From NCBI RefSeq assembly GCF_036669915.1, contig NC_089319.1:16409512-16473511 (forward strand): a DNA stretch of 64,000 bases, read 5' to 3'. The position numbers and the translations under genes are program-made. The stretch is from Pocillopora verrucosa (taxonomy: Eukaryota; Cnidaria; Anthozoa; Scleractinia; Pocilloporidae). Positions 12,712 to 25,300 of this stretch are shown here, piece after piece (the stretch's first letter is position 1; every line of letters starts with the position of its first letter). Below the pieces are notes generated by a model, which saw nothing but the letters and a program-made list of their open reading frames with translations, was not told the origin of the DNA and did not search any database.

Positions 12712-13385
12712 GTTAGCTGAAGAGAGGGGGAAGCTAAGCTTGTTTGTAAGTTCATCTCTTAAATAGGGAGGAGAGGCTGGGCTTGTTTGTAAGACCCTTT
12801 TTGCAAAGAGAGAGGGGGAGGCTAGCCTTGTTTGTAAGCTCATCTTTTAAAGGGGAGGGAGAGGTTGGGCTTGTTGCAAGACCCTTTTTGTAAAGAGAGA
12901 GGGGGAGGCTGGGCTTGTTTGTAAGCTAATCTTTTAAAGGGGGAGGGAGAGGTTGAGCTTATTTGTAGAACCTTTTTGTAAAGAGAGAGGGGAGGCTGGG
13001 CTTGTTTATCCGCTCATCTTTTAAGGGGGAGGGAGAGGTTGGGCTTCTTTGTAAGACCCTTTTTTGTAAAGAGAGAGGGGGAGGTGGGCTTGTTTGTAAG
13101 CTCATCTTTTAAAGAGGGAGGGAGAGGCTGGGCTTGTTTGCAAGACCCTTTTTTGTAAAGAGGGAGGGAGGCTGGGCTTGTTTGTAAGCTCATCTTTTAA
13201 AGAGGGATGGAGAGGCTGGGCTTGTTTGTAAGCCCCTCTTGGTGAAGAGGGAGTCTAGGCTTGTTGGTACGCCCCTCTTTGTAAAGAGGGAGATAGAGGC
13301 TGGGCTAATTTGTAAGCCCCTCTTGGTTAAGAGGGAGATAGAGGCTAGGCTTAGTTGTAAGCCTCTCTTTGTTACGAAGGAGGTT
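12712..13385. repeat. Minisatellite, about 15 units of 42-46 bp
   Basis: Each unit carries 'gggcttgtttgtaag' and a purine-rich 'gagggagagg'-like block. In the left part two variants alternate, one with 'ctcatcttttaaag' and one with 'accctttttgtaaagagag', giving a dimer of about 87 bp. At the right end the variant becomes CCCTCTTTGTAAAGAGGG, a perfect 8-bp stem. It lies between exons of the tetraspanin-like locus. Confidence 0.9.
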
Positions 13386-13718
13386 TAGCAGACAAGGGAA
13401 TAATGAGAGTGCTTGAAACTCGTCCCCACCCTTCTTTGATGGTAACAAAGTTACAATCACTTCTAAACATAAAGCTTCTTACCTTATATTAATGAAATTG
13501 TGTTTTATGTCTAAAGAAATAAAAAAAATGATCTGCGTACACGAATTTGTAAATTATCCACGTTTTGATTAGTGGTTGAATCGATTTTCACCCCATAATT
13601 TGTCTTTATTTCTTCTTTAAGTCTGTTTTCCACCTCAGTTTCAACCTTTTGAAAGAAAAACGAAGAAATTGTTTGATCATAAGTTTAAGAAACATTTTAC
13701 TCCCTTTCCTCCAGAATG

Positions 13719-13800
13719 GAAGTTGATATGTCAAACGCATTGGTCACCGAGGTCGAATTTCTGAGACCTTTCTCTCTCTGCAGGCACTTCGTAAAATTCA
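13719..13800 (-). pseudogene. Doubtful exon 4 of the decayed tetraspanin
   Basis: The minus strand reads CLQREKGLRNSTSVTNAFDI, resembling the start of a tetraspanin large loop (usually '...VTxAxDxxQ'), and lies in the right order. Splice sites are poor and the expected 105-bp exon boundaries are missing. This may be coincidence. Confidence 0.2.
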
Positions 13801-14474
13801 TTTTCACAACGTTCGAGGGGATTGGGAAACTACAATACTTGCGCAGTGGTGAGGAAACACAAGTTATAGAAGCCCATCCGAGAGCAAACATAAACGGGGA
13901 GGAATGAGCAGTTGTCGGTGATCCTAATTACGACCTCTCACTTGACTTTCCACGTGCGCTGTTCCGACGCTCGTGCCTGGTATTTTCCGAAGTTTAAATT
14001 TTCATTTCAATTGATAACTGACTGGATTCGGTTTAATACAACGTTTGGTCTTATTAGTTTTTTTAACAAATAAATTATTTTTACGTCTTTAATAATATGA
14101 ATTCAAATACCCAAAGCTTAAGAAAACGGAAATGTGTGAAATTACTAAAGAAAAGCTATAGAAAGTCAGACCTACCCTGTCGCGATAAAGGAAACCAAGA
14201 ATTCCCGCCACAGCCTCAGCAGCAAATATCAAAAATAAGCAGCCAAAGAACTGAAAAAACAGAGAAACATATAACAGGCTACAGGTTAACTACGCATAAC
14301 AAACCCAACAGCTCATCACTACCTCAGCTCATCTCGTTTTCCATGACATAAATCACATGGAGTACTGGATAAGCTCCTCCCCTGGATGCTTATTGATCGG
14401 AGGTAACTGGAGCAATTTTCAGTTGAGCGTCAAAGTAATACGGGATTTCTCTGATTTTGCTTTACTTCGCTGTG

Positions 14475-14590
14475 ATATTATTCCAGAAAACTCGCGTCAC
14501 TTTCTCAACCAATCTGATTCTTGGCTGAAACCTATTGCAGCTTGGTTGCTTGCATTTTTATGCGCTCCAAGCAGTCTGCTTGTTTTTACT
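14475..14590. repeat. Dispersed repeat with 'actcgcgtcactttctcaac' block
   Basis: The block 'gaaaactcgcgtcac...aaccaatc' recurs in similar form at 55180-55235 ('gaaaactcgcgccaccctta' then 'accaatcag'). Two diverged copies of one interspersed element, each in a tetraspanin region. Confidence 0.4.
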
Positions 14591-14729
14591 TAGAGTCCTC
14601 ATTAACTCTCTAATATGCCCCTCTCCTCTGATTAACTTTTTATATCCCGAAACTCCATAGGAATGCCTTTCAACGCGGCTATTCTTTCCCTAAAAGGTTG
14701 TTAGTACCCATTTACACTCTTTACCAAGA

Positions 14730-14856
14730 GAAGCCACAAATAATTTTAAGGGTGTCTTGTCCACGAAAACAACATATATGACCAGGCCGGGGCTCGATTC
14801 CAGACCTCTTTATGCGGAGCTTAGCGCACTGGCCGCCAGGCCACTGCACCACACTC
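14730..14856 (-). mobile_element. tRNA-derived SINE
   Basis: On the minus strand it starts GTGTGGTGCAGTGG, continues to an A-box-like region, then GAGGTCTGGAATCGAGCCCC, whose GGAATCGAGCC is a decayed B box, and ends near 'gtggacaagacaccc'. No acceptor-stem pairing is visible, so it is a SINE head and not a working tRNA gene. Confidence 0.6.
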
Positions 14857-16708
14857 AAGATGAAAGTCAGCTAAGTTGAAGCTTCAGTACCAACCAACAA
14901 CCAACAACAACAACAACATACCAACCCAGGAGACATCGACTTTCCTTTATGGCCCCGCAGCATCCAAGGAAACCGACGAACATCACAATCCACCAGTCGC
15001 CATTAAGATTATGGAGGGAAGCCGGTAGCCACTATTCCCAAGAAAGGCGTTAAACTGCCCTGGGTCAATCTCGTACCATATTCCTATTCCTAAGACCGCC
15101 GCGCCGGCAAGCTGCGAAAACGAAGAATGAAAATATGATCAAAGATTTTATCAAGGGCGTTACAGACGGAGTTTTAAGATACAAATACTCCCGCGCGCAC
15201 CCCTGTGCAAAGAAAAAATATAATTTACGGGGCACTGTAGTGTAAAATTTGTCGGTTAAAATGTTGTATCCAAAAAGTTAATTGACAGGCAGAAACACGC
15301 AACGAACAAGCGCGATAGGAGTGCATGTTTCCTTGCGTGACTCTTTACTCACGTTCGCGTGCGTTGCCTCCAGGACCTATCACTCTCCCCCAGGCCCTGA
15401 ATTGATTTCAACGTATCAAGAATTTTCGGTTCATTTAAGGAAACATTGTAAACGAACTTGGTACAAGCATGGAGAGCGTTTCTAACATTCATCTTTTGGT
15501 GGAACTTTCTAATTCGAAGTTTACTGACGCATGTGATTCAATCAAAATAGAGGCCTGTGAAGAGTCTATTAACAACTTCTTAGCATCAGCCGTCAATTGG
15601 CGAAAGGTCACGAATGGAAGACGTAATAGATGATATTGATATGATATCGTAAATAGCACACGTTATTTCACGCACTCTTTTGTGCGCCTGATTTTTAATT
15701 GAATGACAGACGTCCCGATAATTACTGCCAATTTTCATTAACATCGCAACAACAAATCCTATTAGCGAAGCAAAAGGATTAGAAAACTCCATAGAGTACG
15801 CAAAGTTCTCTCTCATTCATATCAAAGTTATGGGCAAAACTCTAGCACAAATATCGTTGAAATGCATTATTTTTTATATACCGCTGAGCAGATGACAGTA
15901 AGTGAATACTGACCCATTTGCGGCCACCAGAGTACGATGTGTAGGACAATATCACTGGCCGCAGCACGAGAATATTGTTATAGCTCGTCTGTTATTCGCC
16001 ATTTCAATAACTTAAAACAAAAAGAATCTTAAAGATGATTTCTCGACCTTGTCGTTTGCCTGTGCTCCTGAAAACATCAGACCGACTTCCGCCTGTCCAA
16101 CGTTAAACCTTCTCAGTTGTCAATACGCGAATTTAATATTTCAGCGCCAATTAATAAATATGCATGTCGACCATATTTAAGTTTGGTGTGAGTCACATTG
16201 TCCACGGCGAACAAAACACTTGCTTCTTGCTGCCAATTACATGCATTAGGCAGGGCTGGAATATTTACTCGGGTAAATAAAGAGATTTTACCTTCCGTTT
16301 TGAAATTGCGGGAAAAGACCAGCAAAAAAATACCGCAATGTCAAAAATATTTCCACAATCATCATAGAATCACATGGTTCATTAGCACGACTCTCAATAC
16401 AGTCTCTGAGGAATTACTTAGCTATATTTTTGTCTCAGTTCAGAGTGATATTGAGAAAGTTTTCCCACATTTGAATAGCGAGTAAAAATCTCTCAATAAG
16501 AACAGATTAAGAAAGACGAGAAACTAAAACAGACCGTTTACAACCAGACCCTAGGATCGTTCCAGTAACGCTAGTGGAACGCTGTGGCGAATTTCAGCTG
16601 TACAGCGAAACTCAAGGAGACGCATACTAACTCAAAATTATTTATACCTACCCAAAATATAAAATTGAAGGCAAAAAGGAGGGTCTTTATACACTTGATA
16701 CCACACAT

Positions 16709-18300
16709 CGAGTCGACAGTTGGCTTCGCAAATTCAGTCACAAAAGATACCTGTGCCCGTTGGGCTGTAAACACACGCAGCGACAAGAAACTTAGGCTTG
16801 AAGACGAACCACTGCGCTTGTTGGATGAATATGTATGTTATGACAAGGGTGTAACGCACTCATCGCGCGACAGGTTGCTGTATATTGTTTTCACGAGGTT
16901 CATTAATAAAGAACCAATTAAAATTCGCCGTTCAGGGGCTTTGGCAATCTCAATCGAAAGTACTCTATTGTTCGTTAATATAAAAAACAATAACTTGGCT
17001 ATCTGCATAAAACATCTACAAAGTTCTGCCTTTATCTCGCACCAGGTTTATTAAAGGTAGGAAACCAATTTGAGCACACCGGGCATGAACATTGTGACTT
17101 GCGAGTGATCCTCAGAAATTTAGAGAGAGAAAAATTGTCCGCGTTACCAAGTTTGAGAACACGATTTTAGCATCCATTTAGCCATAACGTTCGACTCTTT
17201 GTTATAGCCCAAACGATATTTAAGAGTACCAAGTTTATCCAAGAATTAATCCTGTTCAATTTAACCTGCATTTCACTTTTCTTATTCTGTTTCTTTTTGA
17301 TCGCGTTCAACGCGTTTCAGATGCAAATTACCGATTTTCATATTGTATTTTCTGAATATTGCGTTCCGAGTTTATTCAAGAATTAGTACTGTTAAATTTA
17401 ACCTACAATTCACTTTCCTTATTCTTTTTCGTTTTGTTCGCGTTCAACGCTTTTCAGCAGCAAATTACTGATTTTCACAATATTTCTAGAAATATTGTAT
17501 TTTCTGGATATTGCATACAGTAATAAAGGAAAACAGTCTGACACTTTTTTAGTAACGATTAACTGGCTTACATTGATCGTTAAGCCGCCGAAGTAGTGAG
17601 CATTTTTGTTGTCCCATTTGTGAACGGTCAACCGAAAAAAAAATCCCAAAGCACGTAATTTCCGAGTAAACATTTTCTAATCTCCTGCGGATTTATCAGT
17701 TAAGCTAAGCTTTTATCAAGTTAGATGTGTCTCATTTTCATAGACTGTATTTTTTTCGACAAATGAAATTTATGTTTTATCCGTGGATGGCGGCGCGTCA
17801 CCACTCTCTCGGTTTCCATAATGTTAAAACCATTGCAATTTTTCGCGTTATATTTGCTTCAATTTCAGTTGATGCGGAGCATCAGAAAATCCATTTTTAA
17901 TATTGTCTGACAGGTGTGATTTGGTATTTTGCCAGAACCTCCCATGATTGGCGCTGACTTAAAGCGCCTTTTGTTTTAAATAACGACAAAAACAAAAAAG
18001 TTAGAGGAAGGATATCTTCAATTTATAACGAGGATTTTCTGATTTTTTTTCGATTTCTGTTTTCGGCGTTTTTCGGCCAGAGTTCTTGTCGAGTCGCCTT
18101 TACTTCAATCGGTTTGATGCAAAGAACACAGAAAATAACTACAAAAGTCGACAAGGAAACGTGCTCATTTCTTTGATTAAAAGTAAATAAAACATGTGTT
18201 CAAGCATAAAAAGCCGCTATCGAGATATCAAATCCTAAAGCAACTATCCCTAACTGAAAATACCACCTTACTAAAAATTTTTTCTCTTTCTTTACTCTTC
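16709..18300. other. No supported gene
   Basis: A 156-codon plus-strand ORF (16584-17054) overlaps the antisense of tetraspanin exon 1 and has no family features. A near-repeat lies at 17216-17300 and 17355-17430 ('tttatc/tcaagaatta(a/g)t' followed by 'ttaacct(g/a)ca(t/a)ttcact'). Confidence 0.5.
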
Positions 18301-18322
18301 TTTGCCCGCCAACTAGTACTGA

Positions 18323-18381
18323 TTTCCCGCCAAAACGCGGCTTCCATGTTTATGACGCGGCTACACCAAAGCTTTCCCGCC
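18323..18381 (+). promoter_or_regulatory. Paired E2F-type sites upstream of the HORMAD gene
   Basis: Two perfect TTTCCCGCC motifs start at 18323 and 18373, exactly 50 bp apart, in a locally GC-richer patch. A plausible 5'-UTR donor (AAAG|GTAACC) follows at 18584 and the coding exon's acceptor (ATGTAG) ends at 19371, so the sites would be proximal promoter. E2F6-type repression of germline genes is known in mammals; a role here is inferred. Confidence 0.35.
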
Positions 18382-18804
18382 ATTGACCTTCGACATTATA
18401 GATACCAGCTCGAAACACAATCTGCTGACCAGGGTTCCTGCTTGTATTGTTCGTATCATTCTTCTTTTATTCAATATTTTCCTCGAAGGCCTTAACTTAT
18501 TCTTAGTTAGTTTACAAGAGAGCTTTTTTGGCCGGTTATTTCTCGTCCTCCTTTGTCAGTTCCGGCGTTTCGAGCAACCAAAGGTAACCTACGTCTATAT
18601 CAGAAAATTGCCGTTAATTCCGAATTTGCAAATTTTTAAACATAGTTTAAAAATGGTTCAGTTTTTAAAAGAAGCTTATCCATTATTGCAGTACATCTGA
18701 ATTCATTTCCATCTTTGTAACCATCATGAGTTAAAATGGGTTTTCTGGTATGGAGACAATTAATTTGTACGAACGTGCTGCATTGTTAATTGCGGGTCCA
18801 TTAT

Positions 18805-19140
18805 TTCAATTAGTAATCACACGATTTTTCTCGTGTAATTTGGAATGAATACGTTTTCGTAAAAAAATTAATGGTGCTGCATCGGTGTAAGTATTACAAA
18901 ATGATTTGATTTTACCAACTGAGGTGATAATATGAATCAGCCGCAGTAAAAGCATTCTGAAGCTGACATTTGGAGCGTTAGCCCTTCGTCGGAGCGAGAG
19001 TCGAAGGGAAAAGTCACCTTTAGAATCTCTTTACAGTCGCCACTTCACATTATCAACTCAGTTGATAAAAACAAATTACTTTGAAAATGTCACTCGTGCT
19101 CATTTTTTTTCAAAACTGTACACGAAATCATGTGATTGTG
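18805..19140. mobile_element. Composite MITE with nested fold-back element
   Basis: Outer ends are 'gtaatcacacgatttttctc' and 'cacgaaatcatgtgattgtg', matching the element at 44316-44492. Nested at about 18917-19071 are inverted arms of roughly 48 bp ('accaactgaggtgataat...' against '...attatcaactcagttgat'). Between them is a GC-rich core with the stem CCCTTCG...CGAAGGG. It lies in the putative 5'-UTR intron of the HORMAD gene. Confidence 0.55.
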
Positions 19141-19376
19141 TACCTGCACCAAATCTTGATTGCACAAATATGACTAAACTGCGGACTTAGGCTCCATGTA
19201 ATTGAAATGAATTTTGTGCGACATGGCATTAACTAAAAATGTTCGCATTGCAAAGCTTCAAGTTATTAAAAGAATGCCATGTTATGCTGCTTTCCACATA
19301 ATTTGATGGGACATGTCTCGACATGCAGTGGTCTTTTATAAAAATCAGTTGTTTTAATATCACTAATGTAGCTGTT

Positions 19377-22300
19377 ATGGCAACCGCTCAAGCAATGAGG
19401 GAACAGGAAAAAACAGTCACAGTAAGCCATGTCGATCATCTCATTATACTTTTTTTGTGTGTGTATTGTGCTATTTAATCATATTTATCTAATCACATGA
19501 TAAGCAAACACGATTTTTTTTTTATTTTAACATTGAGAATTGCCAAAGCCAGTGGCTCATATGTCATAGGTCAAGCGGAAAATAGATGTGCTGCCAGTTA
19601 TATCCTGAGTCAATTCATACACAACTAATACATTATGAATCAAAACAAAGCAAATTAAAATGATGAAAAATATATTGATAAGAAATAAAACAAAACAAAA
19701 CGATGAATTTCAAAGATAAAGTCAACCTTGAATAAATATAGGACTGGGAAGGACTGAAATCTACAGGTATTGTTTAAAAGGTAGAAGTGAGAAAAATTCT
19801 TAAAAGCTATTTAATTGAGAGCTTCAACTCCACAGTGACAATGGCTGTTTCTTTGAATGTATAGTTACATTCTTTAAGGATGAAACAAAAGGATGTTGAC
19901 TTGCTTGTTGTTTCTTTTTCAGTGGTCAAGTATTTTTCCTTCTCAACAAGTCACAGGTATATAAGAGTAGATAAGAACTGAAATCTTGCTTTTTCTGCTT
20001 TTAGATATTGAGTTGTTCTGTTAAGTGATAATTTTCTTTCTCAAACAGAACAGCAGTCAGCTTTATTTGTAAAGAAGCTTTTAGCAGTAGCAGTAAGTAC
20101 ATTTCTAGATCATTTTGCACTATTCTTGATATATTTTGGTTTCTGTTCGTTTTTTATAGAATTATTTTTTGTTTCTTTCAGGTCTCCAGTATAACCTATC
20201 TCAGGTAAAAAAATATCAAAATTGATTCATATTTTACTTCATGTAAGGCTAAAGAGATACAAGGCAAGGGAAAAGCTTACTCTTCTTTCCATGTTAAAAT
20301 ATGATTTAAGAGATTCAAATAAGTTTAAATTCATATTTGTGAATATTTTCTTTATTGTCTAGCACATCATGAGTAGATTAAAGAATTTTCCACTCATCTC
20401 CTTCCTGCAGAACTATATTCCCAGAGCATGCCTTTGGAGACAGATGCTTAGAAGGTACATATTAACAAATTTGCTTCTATTAATTTTGTAACTGTATGAT
20501 TGATTTACTGGAGAAATACAAGGCTTTTGCAATTCTTAAATTTTAGATGTGTTTATGATGAAATTTGATTGAAGGATTACATTGTCATTAATAGATGAAG
20601 ATGCTAACTTCTTTAAACCAGTATTTCACTGTTCATATCATGCCTCATATCATACAATTGCCTTTTTGAATAAATGCACATGGAACATGGTTTTGTTGAA
20701 CAGAAGTGAATGTGTCACTGATAATAAGATCTGTACAATGAAAACTGTTTTTATAGTTTTCCTCACTTGTAAAGCTTTGTGATATAGATTTGAATCTGAA
20801 AATCCTGAAGGATGACAGTGCTTGCCCAGGAGCATGCCAAGTAATACAGTGGTAAATACAGTTATTGATTTAATAAGTAAGCTTTCTTCATAGTAGTGCA
20901 CTACTCTATCAAATGTTTTTGCCATTACAAAGTTCTCCTCCTCTTGAATATACAGTTGCTAGTGTCACCTTTGTTCACCAAACACATTGTTAAATGGGTG
21001 CAGTAGAAAGCAGTGCCTTGTTAAAAATTATGAGCAACATTGTGATGTGATTTGAATTTAATTTGCAACAGGATCAAAGGTTGCTTTGATGCTCTTGATA
21101 AGAGATATGTAAGTTTTGCAATTTTTGTATTAACAACATTTTCAATTGGTGCATGTTGATGACTAGTATGAATTCATATACTGCAACTTTAAGTTTCTGC
21201 AGCCCAACTTTTTTAAAATCTCTATTGCCTTTAATCAAAATAAAATGGTAGAACAATCCCTTCATTATTCTAATCTTCATGCTAGAGGCTTCAATGAACC
21301 TTGCTGTGCATAATTGTAGATCAAAATAATTACAATATCTCCTGAGCATTACAACTTGAAATGTAATCAGGAATTGCAATAGTCCAAAAATGCTAACATA
21401 GACTTTCTTTGGCACTCACACATTCATGAACTTATTATTATCACTTTTTTTTGCTTGCAGCTCAGAATGATCGTTATTGGTGTAAGTACTGGAAGTCTTA
21501 ATTGAAAGTTGTTCATGATTATAACTTCCAAAACAGATTATCATTTGACTGTTTCTGTTCCAAACAGATTTATGGTGATGCTGAAAATCCTGATGTAAGT
21601 GACTGTTAAAGCTGCTACAGCCGATTGTTTGTTATAATTGATGTTTAAGAGGCATTTTCAATTGAGTTGTACATGTAATACTGGATAACATTAGTTTGTT
21701 TCACTGGAGTCAGATTAGCATTAGAGCTATGGATAGGAAACTCAGCACGTCTGAAAGGCTGCTTTGATTAAAGGAAAAAATACTAAGGTTTGAATTTACT
21801 ATGGGCTCTGCAATGTAATATTGACAGAACTTTATAATCTGGAAATAGATAGTAAAAAATGACAGAATTTATTAATTCCAAAAATTAGCCTAGTAATGTT
21901 ACTATCCCCAGAGATAAGTTCAAATTGCAGAGGCTAAATAGCTAGTTTATGTAGTGAATAAGTTTTAAGAATGGTTTGGGTTTCCATTTCTTTAATATCT
22001 CTTTTTATCATTGCATATTTGGTATTTAGACAGTCATTGAGACTTACACCTTTAAGGTAAGTTGCATTTGATAAATATAGCAAACACTTCTCAATTTAAG
22101 AGTTCATTGCTATTTCTACAGATAACTGACCTGATTTCTTTCAACCCATTGCCAGTTGATTTAAAACTACCACAAAATAAGCTTCTTATTCCCAAAAACA
22201 TCTTGAAGTCTTATTGCCATTCTTGCAATGAATGTTCTGTAGGGCTGAGTAGATTGGTGAGATACATTTTTGTGCAAATGACTTTAGAAAGCTTGTAATT

Positions 22301-25300
22301 CAATTTTGCAGAAATGATCTGTAGATATTTCAAAAAATAGTTGCACATCGGCCCAGTTTGTAGATCACAGATGTTGTTTATGGTGATGTTGTCTATGTGT
22401 CTTCCCTCCTATCAATCATAAGAAAAAACAAATCAAAAAGTGGGTGTCATTCAGCTTATCATATAACATGTCATAATTCATGAGAGCAGTTTACATGCTA
22501 AGAAAAATCCTTTTTCATAGTTCTCCTATGTTGGAGGTGAAGTCAGTATCTTCAGGTAAAGACTTGAATTTGTATGTCAGTGATATTAAACAGCAAATGT
22601 ACCAAAAAATAGAACTACCTGATGGTTAGTGATTGTTGTTCTTTTATTACTTTGTTACTTTTAGGAATGGAAATAAAATTGCAAGTGCCCAAACAGAGAA
22701 AGAGACTAAGAAGGCCACCATACGTTTGCTGAGGTACATTTTTATTTGAGGAATGAATAACCCATTGATGTTATAAGCTATCAAAAGATTAATGAATTTA
22801 TTTAGTTCTTCCTTGTGCATAAAATAATTAATTACCACACGTGAAAATGTTTTTGGGGGTACAGTTGCTAAACAATAATTTTTTAAATTGCTGAATAACT
22901 ACTTACCAAGGTTTGTTGTCATCCTTTTTGTAATAGAAGAGTAATTTTCTTATTACATGTGTACTTTTGAGAATGTTCACAAGTGGGTCAATAAAATGTA
23001 TGCATTTTCTAACTTGTCCTTCAAATGTTTAGAACAATAATTCTTCTCAGTCAGACATTGGCATCATTACCAGGTAAGTAACAGTATTATGATTATGAAT
23101 TCAGCATTTGTAGTCATCATGCCTTAAGTTGCACTGTGACGTCTCTTTTTTCAATCCATTTATCTAAGAATATCGGTGTCTTATATATTATCTCTAGATT
23201 AGTAGTTTGATATTAACAGAAAAAAAATTATACAACTATTTCTGAATTTCCTTGTGTTCTTTCATAGATAGCCACACTGATTTGAGATATTTTTCCTCAG
23301 CTTTTTTTGTCTTGTTATTTGCTGTAAAAGCACTGTGGCTTTTTTTCAGATGACGTAATGATGACAATGAAGCTGTTGTACTATGATGAAGGTATATGTA
23401 GTCTGCTTAATTTTTTTGGCACCCCCGGTTTACTGTGTTTATCACCCATCTCTTAAGAGAAATATAAATAAAACTTACAGCAGTCGCTGATGCCTTCAAT
23501 TGTTTTGTAGTAACCCCTCCTGACTATGAACCACCAGGTTTCAAGGTAAGATGGTTAAAAGACTAAGCTTAAATTCGAATGCAAATGTTGTCATGTACAA
23601 AAACTTAAAATCAATCCCAAACTAGGCAGTCTTATTCAGAAACTGTGAGCGCCAACAAGGTAACGAACGCTCCAACCCAAGCCTCTCGTTTTTCACTTGG
23701 CCTCTCCGATTGCGCCGTTCACTGTCGCATATGCCGAAAAAAGTTAGTTTTGTTCAACCGTCGCCACAGAAAAGGTCTGACAATTGATTCTGAAAGAGAA
23801 AGACCCCCCGGATCAACGTGAGTTGTTTCGTTTAGTGAAACTGTGGTATACGTCTTAAAATATAGGGTTTTTCAACATGAAACCGAGGCTGAGATCTAAC
23901 CAGACCTTTTAGCTCTTAACCCATAGAAATATATTTTTTTATTCCCGTCAACTGTCAAAGGCCCTGAAATGCAACCGTCAACTGTCAACAGCCGTATGAT
24001 TAACCGTCGACCGTCAAAATTGGAAAAAAAAAAGTAACCGTTATTCACTAAAGCTCCCCCCTCCCATTAAGACCCTCTTGCGGCTGAAGATGGCATCAGT
24101 AGTATCTAAACATGCTTCGCAAACTTTAAACTTTGTTTCATGCGAATTTTGATACGTTTCATTTTCAGTTAGTTCCTTTGTTTTTGTCTCCTTAACATTT
24201 GACCGAAGATTCACCGTTCTTTATATTTTCCTCGTTTCTAAGTCTGCTCCAACAAGCTTAAGATACAATTTAAAAAGATATTGGAATTTTAGATGCAAAT
24301 AAGACCAATTTACTTAGGTAAGCTTAATAATCTAATAATCGCACGAAAACAAGCGCGCGATATATATTGACTTTCTTGATATTTCTCATAGTATAGGACA
24401 AAAATACTTGCATCAGCAGTCAGGTGGTGTTCATTATTACCATGTTATCACATGCTTCATACCTACTCACTAAGTTATGAAGTCTCCATCAATTTTCAAT
24501 CGCACTAGCCTACGCATTAAAATCAATACTAAGAATTTCTTTTTCTTACTGTGAATAATAAATGTTACGTTGGTATCTCGTGCACTTTAACTATTCTCTT
24601 CAATACTATTGTTACGCATATATTTCGTGCACTATTAGGATTCTCTTTCATGGTATTGTTGCGTTAGTATCTCGTGCAATTTTAGGTTTCCCTTTCGTGG
24701 GATTGTTGCGTTAGTCTCTCGCGGACTTTAGGGTTTCTCATTCATTCGATGGTACATTAGTATCTCTTGCAATTTTAGGATTTTCTTTCATTGGATTGTT
24801 ACGTTAGTGTCTTGCGCTCTTTTAGGTCCTTTTAGAATTATCCTTCATTCGATCGGGAAGGAAGACACGTTTTTTCTTGGGGGGGGGGGAAGGGCTAAGG
24901 CCTCAGAGGTAAGGGTCATCAGTGAGTTATAGGTTCTAAGTTACATTTCTACATGTATATTATGCCATGGCAAATAGTTTTCTCGGGGGACTCGTGTCCT
25001 TTTCCGTCCGTATCGAGATGTACTGGACTCGGGTATCGTTTCTTCAGCATCTTGCTCCTGTTGGCTATCCGCTGCCTGATCTCCTGAGTCATTTAGTTCT
25101 GAAGAGTTGCTACTAGATCCAACAATGCGCTCCACCCTGTCACTGTCACTGTCACTGTCAGACTCTGAATTTGAGTCAGAGGCTGGACGAATGTTGCACG
25201 TGTATTTTCCCTTCGATATTTTATGTTCAAAACTTTTATAATACTCAAAGTTTATACTTACATATTCAAACTTCAGCTACAACGTAAATATCCCACACTG

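Larger units (their letters stand above)
12417..16708 (-). pseudogene. Second tetraspanin locus, probably a decaying paralogue
   Basis: Minus-strand exons with the same plan as the intact tetraspanin at 53655-59387. Exon 1, 16708-16652: MCGIKCIKTLLFAFNFIFW then donor GTAGGT. Exon 2, 15111-14922: LAGAAVLGIGIWYEIDPGQF into GFLGCCGAIKESRCLL, but a one-base loss near 14984-14987 puts a TGA after MATGGL. The exon is 190 bp against 192 in the intact gene, so a second base may be lost near the donor. Exon 3, 14250-14176, 75 bp: FFGCLFLIFAAEAVAGIL, in the expected phase. Large-loop exon, 12580-12417: LECCGA...VPLSCC...TC. Exon 4 is doubtful (13719-13800) and exon 6 was not found. Tetraspanin identity is clear; pseudogene status rests on the frameshift, which could be a sequence error. 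Confidence 0.7.

Noticed and set aside
12712..13385. CRISPR-like array
   Set aside because: Units are contiguous diverged repeats without unique spacers, in a eukaryotic intron; a minisatellite.
14780..14856. tRNA gene
   Set aside because: A- and B-box-like blocks are present but decayed and no acceptor stem pairs; the flanking SINE body explains it.
16584..17054. 156-codon plus-strand ORF in the gene-poor region
   Set aside because: It runs antisense over tetraspanin exon 1 (16708-16652), has no family motif and no splice context; a shadow.
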